Positions 1 through 7,758 of a stretch of DNA of 11,456 nt are shown piece by piece. Under the pieces are notes generated by a model. That model saw nothing but the letters and a program-made list of their open reading frames with translations. It searched no databases and was not told where the DNA came from. The DNA is from Gemmataceae bacterium (GTDB lineage: Bacteria; Planctomycetota; Planctomycetia; Gemmatales; Gemmataceae): assembly GCA_009691815.1 (NCBI GenBank), contig SIAL01000072.1, positions 1-11,456 of the forward strand, in the 5' to 3' direction. A program made the position numbers and the translations under genes. Each line of letters begins with the position of its first letter. Positions within the stretch are counted from its first letter, which is position 1.

Positions 1-819
1 AAAAAATTGCGCGCCGAGCCTGTGATTACCCACACCAAAGAATATGCGTTTGATTCTCAAAATGTTTCCTTCTGGTCGGAAACCGAAGGCTGTTATGTCT
101 GCTATTATCGACACTTTCTCGACAAACGGTTTCGCTCCGTCTGCCGAACAACTTCAAAGGACTATTTGAATTGGGCCCCGGCGGTTGAGATGAAACCAAA
201 TTTTCCCGAAGAGCATATTTACACCACCTTGGCCCATCCCTATTTTCGGGCACCCCACATTTACATTGCTACCCCCACCCGGTTTCACGAAAAAAGAGGC
301 CAAAGTACGGATATCCTTTTCATGACGGCTAGGGGGAATAGTCGATTTGATCGAACTTTTCGCGAGGCCTTGATTCGACCCGGTTTGGACCAAAAACAGT
401 GGGGCAATCGATCGAACTATGCCGCGCTTAATATCGTCCCGACCGGTCCCGAGGAAATGTCCATTTACACGACCCCCTTTCGTCGGTTCACTCTTCGAAT
501 CGATGGATTTGCCTCCGTTCATGCGGGGGCCGATGAAGGGGAGTTGTTGACCTATCCTTTGCTTTTTACCGGGAAAAAACTGAACCTAAACTATTCCACC
601 AGCGCCGGTGGCCAAGTTCGCCTTGAGATACAAGATGCCTCCGGTGTCCCTATTCCCGGCTTCACCCTTTCGGAATGTAGAGGATTGGTGGGCGATGCCA
701 TCGAACAGGCGATTTCGTGGAAAAAGGGGACGGATGTTTCCACCCTCAAAGGCAAAGCCATCCGTTTGCGTTTTGTCCTTCAAGAGGCGGATATTTTCGC
801 CCTCCAATTTACCAATTGA
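1..819 (+). CDS. Glycosidase-like secreted protein, C-terminal part (5' end outside window)
   Basis: The reading frame is open from the first base, so the gene begins upstream; about 272 residues and the stop are visible. A TTG at position 7 could be read as a start, but the protein begins in the middle of a domain, so I treat it as partial. The visible part has aromatic-rich propeller-like strands (residues ~10-100). A segment with RPGLD, W-x-N-R-x-NY and VPTGPEEMS (~125-152) follows. The C-terminal part is a beta-sandwich-like module containing LNYSTSA, EIQDA and RLRFVL. This arrangement resembles planctomycete proteins annotated as glycosyl-hydrolase or sialidase-like five-bladed propellers; that link is from memory of the family, and the substrate cannot be deduced. 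The next gene starts 40 nt downstream on the same strand, so the two may be co-transcribed. Confidence 0.7.
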   Translation, partial: KKLRAEPVITHTKEYAFDSQNVSFWSETEGCYVCYYRHFLDKRFRSVCRTTSKDYLNWAPAVEMKPNFPEEHIYTTLAHPYFRAPHIYIATPTRFHEKRGQSTDILFMTARGNSRFDRTFREALIRPGLDQKQWGNRSNYAALNIVPTGPEEMSIYTTPFRRFTLRIDGFASVHAGADEGELLTYPLLFTGKKLNLNYSTSAGGQVRLEIQDASGVPIPGFTLSECRGLVGDAIEQAISWKKGTDVSTLKGKAIRLRFVLQEADIFALQFTN

Positions 820-859
820 GGTTATCCTATTTCCTTTAACAATTAAAAAAGGTCCAATC

Positions 860-1783
860 ATGTCACGGTCCAGCCTACTTTTCTTTTTTGGCATTTTGGC
901 CAATCCCGGCGTGGGTGCCCAAACACCCGCCCTTGATAAGCCGTTTAATGCCAAGGCCTTGACCCAACCGGGCGAATTCACGCCGGGTATTGAGGGGCCC
1001 AATTGCGACGCAATGGGCAATATCTTTGCCGTAAACTTTGCCAAGCAACAGACCATTGGCAAGGTTGCCCCCAACGGAAAAGGGGAAACCTTTGTTACCC
1101 TGCCGGGAAAAAGCACGGGCAATGGAATTGTCTTTGACAAAAAGGGGATGATGTATATCGCCGATTATGTGGAGCATAAAATTTGGCGCATTGATCCTAC
1201 AACAAAAGCCATGGCGGTTTTTGCCCATGAACCAAAAATGAGCCAACCCAATGATTTGACCATCGCCCCCGATGGGACCCTTTATGCCAGTGACCCGGAT
1301 TGGGGTGCTTCCACGGGTCGGATCTGGAAAATCGATACCCAAGGAAAAGTGTCCCTCGTGGCCTCGGCCATGGGAACCTGCAACGGAATCGAAGTCAGCC
1401 CGGGGGGAAAATGGCTTTATGTAAATGAATCGGTTCAACGCAATGTCTGGAAATTTCCCATCCAAACCGATGGCACCCTTGGGGAAAAACAACTCATCAA
1501 ACAGTTTCCCGATTTCGGTTTTGACGGGATGCGTTGCGACCTATTGGGCAACCTTTACATCACCCGCTATGGCAAAGGGACCGTGGTGATTATGACCCCG
1601 GACGGGAGGGATTTGCAGGAAATCTCTTTACCGGGGAAAAAGCCCAGCAATCTTTGCTTTGGCGGGCCCGATGGCAAAACCGTCTATGTCACCGAGGTGG
1701 ACAACACCCAACTTTTGCAATTTCGGGTGGAAGTTCCCGGCCTTTCGTGGATGCGCTTTCAGGAAGCCACCCGCAAACCCTAA
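860..1783 (+). CDS. Secreted SMP-30/gluconolactonase-like beta-propeller
   Basis: A 307-residue protein. The frame is open back to 608, but that extension overlaps the preceding gene by over 200 nt. The ATG at 860 begins a signal peptide (MSRSSLLFFFGILANPGVGA) and lies 7 nt after a weak AAGG ribosome site, so 860 is chosen. The mature part has the repeated strand pattern of a six-bladed propeller (for example NGIVFDKKG-MYIAD, DLTIAPDGTLYASD, WLYVNE, NLYITRYGKG). The four positions that bind the divalent metal in SMP-30/gluconolactonases appear present: Glu45 (EGP), Asn131 (QPNDL), Asn175 (CNGIEVS) and Asp222 (FDGM). The family hydrolyses lactones such as gluconolactone, but many planctomycete paralogues have unknown substrates. 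It should act outside the cytoplasm. A second family member converges on it, with stop codons 11 nt apart. Confidence 0.85.
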   Translation: MSRSSLLFFFGILANPGVGAQTPALDKPFNAKALTQPGEFTPGIEGPNCDAMGNIFAVNFAKQQTIGKVAPNGKGETFVTLPGKSTGNGIVFDKKGMMYIADYVEHKIWRIDPTTKAMAVFAHEPKMSQPNDLTIAPDGTLYASDPDWGASTGRIWKIDTQGKVSLVASAMGTCNGIEVSPGGKWLYVNESVQRNVWKFPIQTDGTLGEKQLIKQFPDFGFDGMRCDLLGNLYITRYGKGTVVIMTPDGRDLQEISLPGKKPSNLCFGGPDGKTVYVTEVDNTQLLQFRVEVPGLSWMRFQEATRKP

Positions 1784-1796
1784 CCCGCAAACCCTT
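1769..1796. repeat. 14-bp tandem duplication across two convergent stop codons
   Basis: ACCCGCAAACCCT occurs at 1769-1781 and again at 1783-1795, so a 14-bp unit is present twice with one mismatch at the last base. The first copy encodes the last residues (RKP) and contributes to the stop of the plus-strand propeller gene. The second copy fills the gap and reaches the stop of the minus-strand gene. No hairpin terminator is visible between the two genes. Confidence 0.75.
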
Positions 1797-2772
1797 ACTT
1801 GGCCTTGGAAAACCGAACATGGCCCGGGGCCTCGGTTCGAATCGAGTACAGGACTCCGCCTCCGGTGGCGAATAGAGTGCGCAAATCCGACCCGCCAAAT
1901 GCGCAATTGGTCACTTCGTCGGTGGGAATGGGGAGGATGGTGATTAGGCGTTTTCCCGCCTCTTTTTGAGGGTCTAGGACAAATATCCCCCCGGGGATCA
2001 CATCCGGCTCAAACGGCGGGTTTGGCTTGTTGAGGCCACCAGCGACATAGAGTATCCCATTACTGTCCTGTTTCAATCCATCGGGTCCGCGGCCCTGTTT
2101 CCAATCATGGACAAGTTCCCGTTTTGCGGCGTTTACCGAACCGTCCGCCAATCGAGGAAACCGCCAAAGTTTCCTCGCTCCCCCAAGGGTGTCGTTATTG
2201 TTGTCCGCGACAAATAACCATTTTCCATCACGGCTAACCAGGACGCCATTGGCCCGCTCCACCTCTCGGCCAAGTACTCGCACCATTTTACCATCCGGAT
2301 CCAACCGATAAACGCCCTCTATGGTGTTACCCTCTTTGTCACGAAGCTGCATATCCGTTTTGTCTCCGTATCTGGGATCCGAGAAATACAACCGACCCTG
2401 GTCATCAAAACAGAGGTCGTTTGGCGTATTGAATTTCTTGCCCTCAAACTGGTCGGCCAATAGGGTGATCGCCTTGGTTTGGGGATGAATCCGGATCACG
2501 CGCCGATGTTCCGGTTGACAAGCATAAAGATGGCCATCCGGACCAAAGGCAAGTCCATTGGTCCCAGCACCCAATAAAAACACCGACGATTTTCCCTCCG
2601 GCGAAAGGCAATGGATCCCCTTAAACCCGCTACTCAAAAGGCCCAAATCTTTATGCCAGGCCGGCCCCTCTCCGCCGGATCCGGGCGAGCCAACTACCTG
2701 AATTCGGCTATCCCCAAAGAGCAACGCCTGATTCATAAACACCAAAACGATCGGGACGATAAACGCATTCAT
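1795..2772 (-). CDS. Secreted SMP-30/gluconolactonase-like beta-propeller, second copy
   Basis: A 325-residue protein. The frame extends upstream to 2820. The ATG at 2772 is preferred because GAGGAT lies 8 nt before it and because it begins a clean signal peptide (MNAFIVPIVLVFMNQALLFG). Propeller strands are clear (LYACQPEHRRVIRI, LYFSDPRYGD, GVYRLDPDG, WLFVADN, ILYVAGG). The SMP-30 metal ligands are present: Glu35 (GEGPAW), Asn118 (TPNDL), Asn175 (RANGVLVS) and Asp231 (GPDGL). The match to the gluconolactonase family is better than in the plus-strand copy, with the SDPRYGD and EGVYR segments typical of bacterial members. It follows the DUF1501 gene on the same strand with a 79-nt gap holding short tandem repeats, so it is probably the last gene of that operon. 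The natural substrate is unknown. Confidence 0.87.
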   Translation of the reverse strand: MNAFIVPIVLVFMNQALLFGDSRIQVVGSPGSGGEGPAWHKDLGLLSSGFKGIHCLSPEGKSSVFLLGAGTNGLAFGPDGHLYACQPEHRRVIRIHPQTKAITLLADQFEGKKFNTPNDLCFDDQGRLYFSDPRYGDKTDMQLRDKEGNTIEGVYRLDPDGKMVRVLGREVERANGVLVSRDGKWLFVADNNNDTLGGARKLWRFPRLADGSVNAAKRELVHDWKQGRGPDGLKQDSNGILYVAGGLNKPNPPFEPDVIPGGIFVLDPQKEAGKRLITILPIPTDEVTNCAFGGSDLRTLFATGGGVLYSIRTEAPGHVRFSKAK

Positions 2773-2813
2773 AAAACAGAATCCTCGAAAGGAGACACAA
2801 AAGGGCGCAAGGA

Positions 2814-2864
2814 AGGACAAACTAAAAGGTAGGACAAACTAAAAGGAAGGACTAGCTAAAAAGG
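2814..2864. repeat. 17-bp tandem repeat, about three units
   Basis: The unit AGGACAAACTAAAAGGT occupies 2814-2830, repeats with one change at 2831-2847, and a more diverged third unit (AGGACTAGCTAAAAAGG) covers 2848-2864. The third unit contains the stop codon of the DUF1501 gene (2852-2854, read on the minus strand). The other two lie in the gap before the downstream propeller gene. No stable hairpin is seen, so it looks like a replication-slippage product rather than a terminator. Confidence 0.8.
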
Positions 2865-4321
2865 GCCTGAACCGGTTCACCTTCATTGAGGGTGGGGCGT
2901 TCCGGCCTCCCGCCATGGTTGTACACGAGCCGCATATTATCCAAACCAAGGCTTTGGAGGATGGTTGCGTGGAGGTCATGAACATGGACCTTGTCCCGAG
3001 AGGCAAATAGGCCCAGGTCATCGGTTTCTCCATATTCCATGCCACCTTTGATGCCACCGCCCGCCATGAACATCGAAAAGCCATTGGGGTTGTGATCGCG
3101 CCCATCCCCTTTTTCGCTCATCGGTGTTCGTCCAAATTCACCGCCCCAAACCACCAGCGTTTCCTCGAGCATTCCCCGGGCTTTTAGGTCTTTGAGCAAT
3201 GCGGCAACCGGGCGATCCATGGCCCGACAAAGGTCTGTATGATTTTTTTCGATTCCCGTATGGGCGTCCCATTTGCTTCCCGGGCCGTGATAGAGTTGTA
3301 CAAACCGGACACCCCGTTCCACAAGTCTTCGACTCAAAAGGCAAAGCCTGCCAAAGGATTCGGTATCCGGGCGATCGGTTCCATAAAGCGCATGGGTGGA
3401 TCGGGATTCTTTGGCCAGATCAACCGCGTCGGGTGCACCGATCTGCATTCGAAAGGCAAGTTCATAACCCCGAATCCTGGCATCGAAATCCGAGTTGGTC
3501 GGATATTCCCGTCCAATGTTCCCATTAAGCGATCCCAAAAGATCCAACTTGGCCCGGTCACGGGCGGTGGAAACCCCATCGGGCCGAAATAGGTTTTGGA
3601 TCGGTTCACGACCACTTTCCAACCGGGTTCCCTGGTGGACGGCGGACATGAACCCCGCCGACCAATTGCGTGGACCATTGACCACCGGGCCCTTGCCATC
3701 CTGAAGGACCACAAAAGCCGGCAGGTCATCCGCCTCACTCCCCAAACCATAGCTAACCCAGCTCCCTAGGGAGGGGCGTCCCCCCACAACCGACCCGGTA
3801 TTCATTTGGCAAACGCCAGAACTGTGGTTAATGCCCTCAGCATAACACGAACGAATTACCGCCATGTCGTCTGCACAGGTGGCAATATTTGGGATCCAAT
3901 CGGACATCCACAAACCCGATTTTCCATGTCTTGCCCATTTGCGTTTTTCCCCCAACAGAGGAGAATTTCCCTCGCCCATGGGAGATATTGGCCGCACAAA
4001 GCTGTCCGGCATCTTTTGCCCGGCCAGTTTGTTAAGCAGAGGCTTTCGATCAAAGAGATCGAGGTGGCTTGGCCCACCCTCCATAAAAAGAAAAATAACA
4101 CTTTTGGCCCGCCCCGGTGTGTGCCCGGGCCGGGTCTTCCCCGGACCTGTTTCACCAAGCACTCCACCAATCTTGGCAGCCTCCGCCCCCCTGATTCTTG
4201 ACCGTTCAAGGGCCAAAAGGGGCACGAGGCCAAATCCTTGACCCGCGCGGGCAAGCCATGATCGACGGGTGAACCCGGTCTGTTGGCGGACTAAACCGAT
4301 GGATGGTGTTTCAGGGAACAT
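2852..4321 (-). CDS. DUF1501 family protein (Tat-type leader)
   Basis: A 489-residue protein when started at the ATG at 4321. An in-frame ATG at 4351 would add ten residues. Neither start has a clear ribosome site, and 4321 is preferred because the family usually begins shortly before the twin-arginine-like leader, here TRRSWLARAGQGFGLVPLLAL at ~18-38. Family features include SVIFLFMEGGPSHLDLFDRK (~74-93), FGRTPMSEKGDGRDHNPNGF (~396-415), HVHDLHATIL (~446-455) and the C-terminal YNHGGRPERP. DUF1501 proteins belong to the alkaline-phosphatase/sulfatase-like fold and in planctomycetes almost always neighbour a PSCyt1/DUF1549/DUF1553 gene, as here. Their reaction is not established. The start overlaps the stop of the upstream gene by 11 nt, implying translational coupling. 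Export by Tat is inferred from the leader. Confidence 0.9.
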   Translation of the reverse strand: MFPETPSIGLVRQQTGFTRRSWLARAGQGFGLVPLLALERSRIRGAEAAKIGGVLGETGPGKTRPGHTPGRAKSVIFLFMEGGPSHLDLFDRKPLLNKLAGQKMPDSFVRPISPMGEGNSPLLGEKRKWARHGKSGLWMSDWIPNIATCADDMAVIRSCYAEGINHSSGVCQMNTGSVVGGRPSLGSWVSYGLGSEADDLPAFVVLQDGKGPVVNGPRNWSAGFMSAVHQGTRLESGREPIQNLFRPDGVSTARDRAKLDLLGSLNGNIGREYPTNSDFDARIRGYELAFRMQIGAPDAVDLAKESRSTHALYGTDRPDTESFGRLCLLSRRLVERGVRFVQLYHGPGSKWDAHTGIEKNHTDLCRAMDRPVAALLKDLKARGMLEETLVVWGGEFGRTPMSEKGDGRDHNPNGFSMFMAGGGIKGGMEYGETDDLGLFASRDKVHVHDLHATILQSLGLDNMRLVYNHGGRPERPTLNEGEPVQALFS

Positions 4322-7300
4322 GGAAAAATCCGCTGGAATTAAAAAGAACATGACAAAGATCCGCCAAGGCGACGAACCCGGGAGGCAGGATCCGTTTTGA
4401 AGCGGGGGTTGTCGTCAAGTCGTGGCCCTTGCCGGAAATATCCTTAAGGGTTCCTGTCTGGGTTTCAAAGGTCCAGCGAGCCACATCCTCGGTTCCGGAT
4501 ATTGCCTCTGCGGCAATCCCAACCCCGCTTTTCTCGGGCGCCAGAAATCCCTTGCTGACCCGGATATCATCCATGAGGCCATCAAAAGGATTGGCGATAC
4601 CATCTCCGGGCAAAGCCCTGCTTCCAAGGCGAATGGGCAAATCCGAGGAAAGACTGCCTGACGCTTGATGGGCAATGGTTGCAATTTGAGCGAGCTCATC
4701 CGGGTTGGTAAGGTCACGCAGGAAAAACCGGGCTTGTCCCTTTGGGGCACCGTGAGAAGCGTTCCCCATTGTGCTTAATTGCGTGGAAACGATCAATTGA
4801 TAGGGCCGGTTTAGTTCGACCTTTTGATCGGAAAAGACCGCGGTCTCGACGACAGGTTGGCCCGGTTGGCCCGTCCAAAGCTGCATCACCAGGGTTTGGG
4901 GCTTGCGGCGAGATCCTTTCCCGGTGATCCCAAGCGACCACCCGGGCTTGTTCTTGACACCATCATATCGAGACAGGAGGGTTCGAACTTGGCCTGTGTC
5001 CGAAACGGACCTTACCAGGAAGAATGCCTCAATCGTAAAAGGCAAATCCCCCGTGGTCCCAAGTTGGGATTGCAACATGGGTCCGGGAGGATTCAAGGTA
5101 AAGTTAATGCCTTGCCCTTCGTGATGGGGAAGGCGTTCCTGAGGGAATCGGGTAACGATTTCCGCGGTAGGTTCGTTGGCCAAGGATTCCTGTCGCGCGA
5201 GAAAACCAAGCATTCGGTCCAATTCGGGGGCCGTAGGATCCCGTCCTTGGGTCAGTTTGAAAGCAAGGCGAATGCGGCCTGATTGATCCTCGGGGATTTC
5301 TTTCAACAACCGCCTGGCCAAAGCCTGAGAACGGTCAAGCAGTTGGGGATTATTCCAGAGATAGAGCGATTGAACCGCGGTGGTGGTTTGATCCCGTGAA
5401 CTGGTCCCATTGATAAATTGCGGCAGGTCAAAGACTTCCAAGAGCGGATTACGGGTATTTCGTAACACCTTGAGTTGAATGGAGCGGACAGGTTCGTTGG
5501 CGGGAGAACCCGGCCCACCCTGCTTGGATTTGATTTCTCCCGAGGCGACCAACATGGTGTCACGAATTTCCTCGGCGGTGAGCCTACGGGAAGGAAAGCG
5601 GGATAAGAGTCTGTTTTCTGGATCCAACCGAACAATAGAGTCGTTAAGGGGTTCGGTGCTTTGCCAATAAAACTCGGAGCGAACAATGAGCCTATGAAGT
5701 TCCCGAAGGTTCCACCCCGACTGAACAAACCGAACGGTTAGCCAATCCAGCAATTCCGAATGGGTCGGCTGCCCGCCCAGTCGCCCCGTGTCCGAGGGTT
5801 GCGGCGCCAAACCCCGGCCGGTGTGCCAGGCCCAAACGCGATTGACAAATGCGCGGGCAGTAAGCGGATTTTTGGGGCTTACCAAGTAATTTGCCAAGGC
5901 GGATCGCCTCCCGGTGGAATGGGGGGTTGGAACCACCAAGGCATCCGAAGGATCAAGCAGGGTGATAAAACCGGGTGCGATAGAACTCCCTTTTTTCTTG
6001 GGATGGGGGGTATAGGCGCCAACAGTGCCTGTCTCCACAATCGACTGGGCCTTGGCGAGCGGGGCGGGTTTGAGGGATTCGTATTTGGCCAACTCGCGGC
6101 GCAATGCCAACATCTCCTCCTTGGCTTGTCCCTTGAGTTTGCTCTCAAGGTTGATCTGATCATAGTCAACTTGCCTCCAAGCAAGTTCCACAAGCTGCGT
6201 TTCCAGCGGCAACCGAACCGTAGGGAGTTTGGCAATCATCACTTGTATGTCGGGAGGAAACCGTTCGACCGCTCCCTTGGTCAGCGATTTCATTAAAGGC
6301 TCCTCGATCTTTGCGATCTTCTCCCGGATCTGGCGGGTTTTGTCGGACCAGACTTCCATGGCAAAGTCATACGCTTTGCGCTCGGCTTTTGAGGCGATTA
6401 CCTTTTCGTCCCGGGGCAAAACATTGGAGAAAAAGGCTTGCAACCGAAAATAATCCTCGTGAAGGATAGGATCATATTTGTGATCATGACACTTGGCACA
6501 TTGAAATCCCAATCCGAAAAACGCATCCCCCACCGTGTCGGTGATGTCCCCTAAAATAATTTCCCATTGACCACGCACATCGCGATTGTTGTATTCGTAA
6601 ATGCCATGGCGCAAAAAACCCACCGCAACCTCCGAACGGGGGTCCTCCGGCCAAAGCTCATCCCCGGCGATTTGCTCCATTAGGAAGCGATCAATGGGCC
6701 GATTCTCCCCAAAGGAATCAATCACATAATCCCGATATCGCCAAGCGTGAGGGCGCTCATGGTCAATACGGTAGCCATCCGACTCCGCAAAACGAACCAG
6801 ATCAAGCCACTTGCGCGCCCATGCCTCGGCGTGGGCCTTGGAGGACAGTAACCGATTGATCATCGCGTCAATCGCTTTTTCCGAAGGGTCGAGCACAAAG
6901 GCGTCAATTTCACTCGGGGATGGAGGCATTCCCGTTAGGTTGTAATGAATTCGCCTAATGAGTTCATGGGGCTTGACGCGACGGGCCGGGGCGGCATTGG
7001 TTTTTTCGATTTTGGCGAGAATGAACCGGTCAATTTCGGTCCTGGCCCAAGTGGGGTTGGCTAGTTTGGTGGGCGGGGCAAAATTTCCGGGCGGCACAAA
7101 GGACCACCATTGCCTTTCTTCCGGGCGTATTTCCCCCTTTTTACGCAAAGACAAGGATGCGTTTGCCGAGTTTCCCGCCAAAGCCGAGTTGGGAAAGGGT
7201 GCCCCGGCTTGGATCCATTCTTCAAAATCCGCGATCTCCCTAGGGGATAGGGGCTTTTCCGGAGGCATGGATTTGAGCTCGCCTTTTCCATCCGATTGGA

Positions 7301-7538
7301 GCATCTTAAGCAATCGACTTTGGCCCGGATTGCCGGGAACCACCACGCTCCCACCATCTCCCCCTTTTAAGAAATGGTTGGCGGTGTCAAGCCGAAGACC
7401 GGACCTTTGTCGAGATTCCCCGTGGCACTTTTGACACTTCTCCACCAAAATGGGCCGAATTTTCGATTCAAAATGACGGATCGCATCCGCTTGGGGATTG
7501 CCCAGAGCGATCAAAACAAGGGAAAAGATTGGTATCAT
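4311..7538 (-). CDS. PSCyt1-DUF1549-DUF1553-LamG multidomain protein
   Basis: A 1075-residue exported protein. A short hydrophobic leader (MIPIFSLVLIALG) is followed by the planctomycete cytochrome domain (PSCyt1), with a CQKCH haem-type motif at residues 35-39. The DUF1549 domain spans ~165-372 and contains a second C-x-x-C-H (CAKCHDHKYDP, 347-357). A partly helical linker runs ~380-490, then DUF1553 (~545-775, with NPLTARAFVNRVWAWHTGRGL near its start). A C-terminal LamG/concanavalin-like module covers ~815-1055, with FTIEAFF, RTLLSRYDG and a PFDGLMDDIRVSKG signature. The family is abundant in planctomycetes and thought to be periplasmic. Both CxxCH motifs suggest haem binding, but redox activity is inferred from the motif only. 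The LamG end could bind a glycan. It is the first gene of the minus-strand cluster and overlaps the DUF1501 gene. No convincing ribosome site precedes 7538. Confidence 0.92.
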   Translation of the reverse strand: MIPIFSLVLIALGNPQADAIRHFESKIRPILVEKCQKCHGESRQRSGLRLDTANHFLKGGDGGSVVVPGNPGQSRLLKMLQSDGKGELKSMPPEKPLSPREIADFEEWIQAGAPFPNSALAGNSANASLSLRKKGEIRPEERQWWSFVPPGNFAPPTKLANPTWARTEIDRFILAKIEKTNAAPARRVKPHELIRRIHYNLTGMPPSPSEIDAFVLDPSEKAIDAMINRLLSSKAHAEAWARKWLDLVRFAESDGYRIDHERPHAWRYRDYVIDSFGENRPIDRFLMEQIAGDELWPEDPRSEVAVGFLRHGIYEYNNRDVRGQWEIILGDITDTVGDAFFGLGFQCAKCHDHKYDPILHEDYFRLQAFFSNVLPRDEKVIASKAERKAYDFAMEVWSDKTRQIREKIAKIEEPLMKSLTKGAVERFPPDIQVMIAKLPTVRLPLETQLVELAWRQVDYDQINLESKLKGQAKEEMLALRRELAKYESLKPAPLAKAQSIVETGTVGAYTPHPKKKGSSIAPGFITLLDPSDALVVPTPHSTGRRSALANYLVSPKNPLTARAFVNRVWAWHTGRGLAPQPSDTGRLGGQPTHSELLDWLTVRFVQSGWNLRELHRLIVRSEFYWQSTEPLNDSIVRLDPENRLLSRFPSRRLTAEEIRDTMLVASGEIKSKQGGPGSPANEPVRSIQLKVLRNTRNPLLEVFDLPQFINGTSSRDQTTTAVQSLYLWNNPQLLDRSQALARRLLKEIPEDQSGRIRLAFKLTQGRDPTAPELDRMLGFLARQESLANEPTAEIVTRFPQERLPHHEGQGINFTLNPPGPMLQSQLGTTGDLPFTIEAFFLVRSVSDTGQVRTLLSRYDGVKNKPGWSLGITGKGSRRKPQTLVMQLWTGQPGQPVVETAVFSDQKVELNRPYQLIVSTQLSTMGNASHGAPKGQARFFLRDLTNPDELAQIATIAHQASGSLSSDLPIRLGSRALPGDGIANPFDGLMDDIRVSKGFLAPEKSGVGIAAEAISGTEDVARWTFETQTGTLKDISGKGHDLTTTPASKRILPPGFVALADLCHVLFNSSGFFHVP

Positions 7539-7722
7539 GGCGGTGGAATGATCCGTAAAAAACCAAAAAGGATGGAAAAAAGAGCAAGCGTACGAGTTGC
7601 CAAATCCTAGCTAGGCACCATGGAAAACTTCTTCTTCAGGGACATCCAAGAAACGCCCCGGGCCGGTCGCCCCCAAGCGGATTCCTTGTCAACCTACCTT
7701 TGAGGTAACCCTACCCAAAATT
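7539..7722. other. Gap upstream of the PSCyt1 operon
   Basis: No gene is supported here. The stretch contains a perfect 10-bp palindrome (CCTAGCTAGG, 7606-7615) and a small 5-bp stem (TACCT/AGGTA, 7695-7707). A minus-strand TTGACA at 7687-7692 lacks a matching -10 box. The promoter of the PSCyt1-DUF1501-SMP-30 cluster probably lies here, but I could not locate it with confidence. Confidence 0.4.
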
Positions 7723-7757
7723 CCACGGCCCCAGCAACTCAATTGCCTGGGCCGTGG
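7723..7757 (-). terminator. Intrinsic terminator of the Ser/Thr kinase gene
   Basis: An 11-bp GC-rich inverted repeat (CTGGGCCGTGG at 7747-7757 with its complement at 7723-7734, one bulged base) begins 1 nt after the kinase stop codon. Read on the minus strand, the hairpin is followed by AATTTTGGG, a short U-run. Position and strength fit a terminator for the kinase transcript, isolating it from the PSCyt1 gene further along the same strand. Confidence 0.7.
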
Positions 7758-7758
7758 G

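Noticed and set aside
608..859. Upstream extension of the plus-strand SMP-30 gene
   Set aside because: It overlaps the end of the preceding gene in another frame. The signal peptide and ribosome site place the start at 860.
875..1492. Minus-strand reading frame of 205 codons
   Set aside because: It lies wholly inside the SMP-30-like gene on the other strand, has no family features and reads as a mirror of that gene's codon bias.
4824..6296. Plus-strand open frames opposite the PSCyt1 gene (4824-5282, 5760-6296)
   Set aside because: Low-complexity, no recognisable domain or ribosome site, fully inside a well-supported gene.
7687..7692. Minus-strand TTGACA as a promoter -35 box for the PSCyt1 operon
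   Set aside because: No TATAAT-like hexamer occurs 15-19 nt downstream; the region there is GC-rich.
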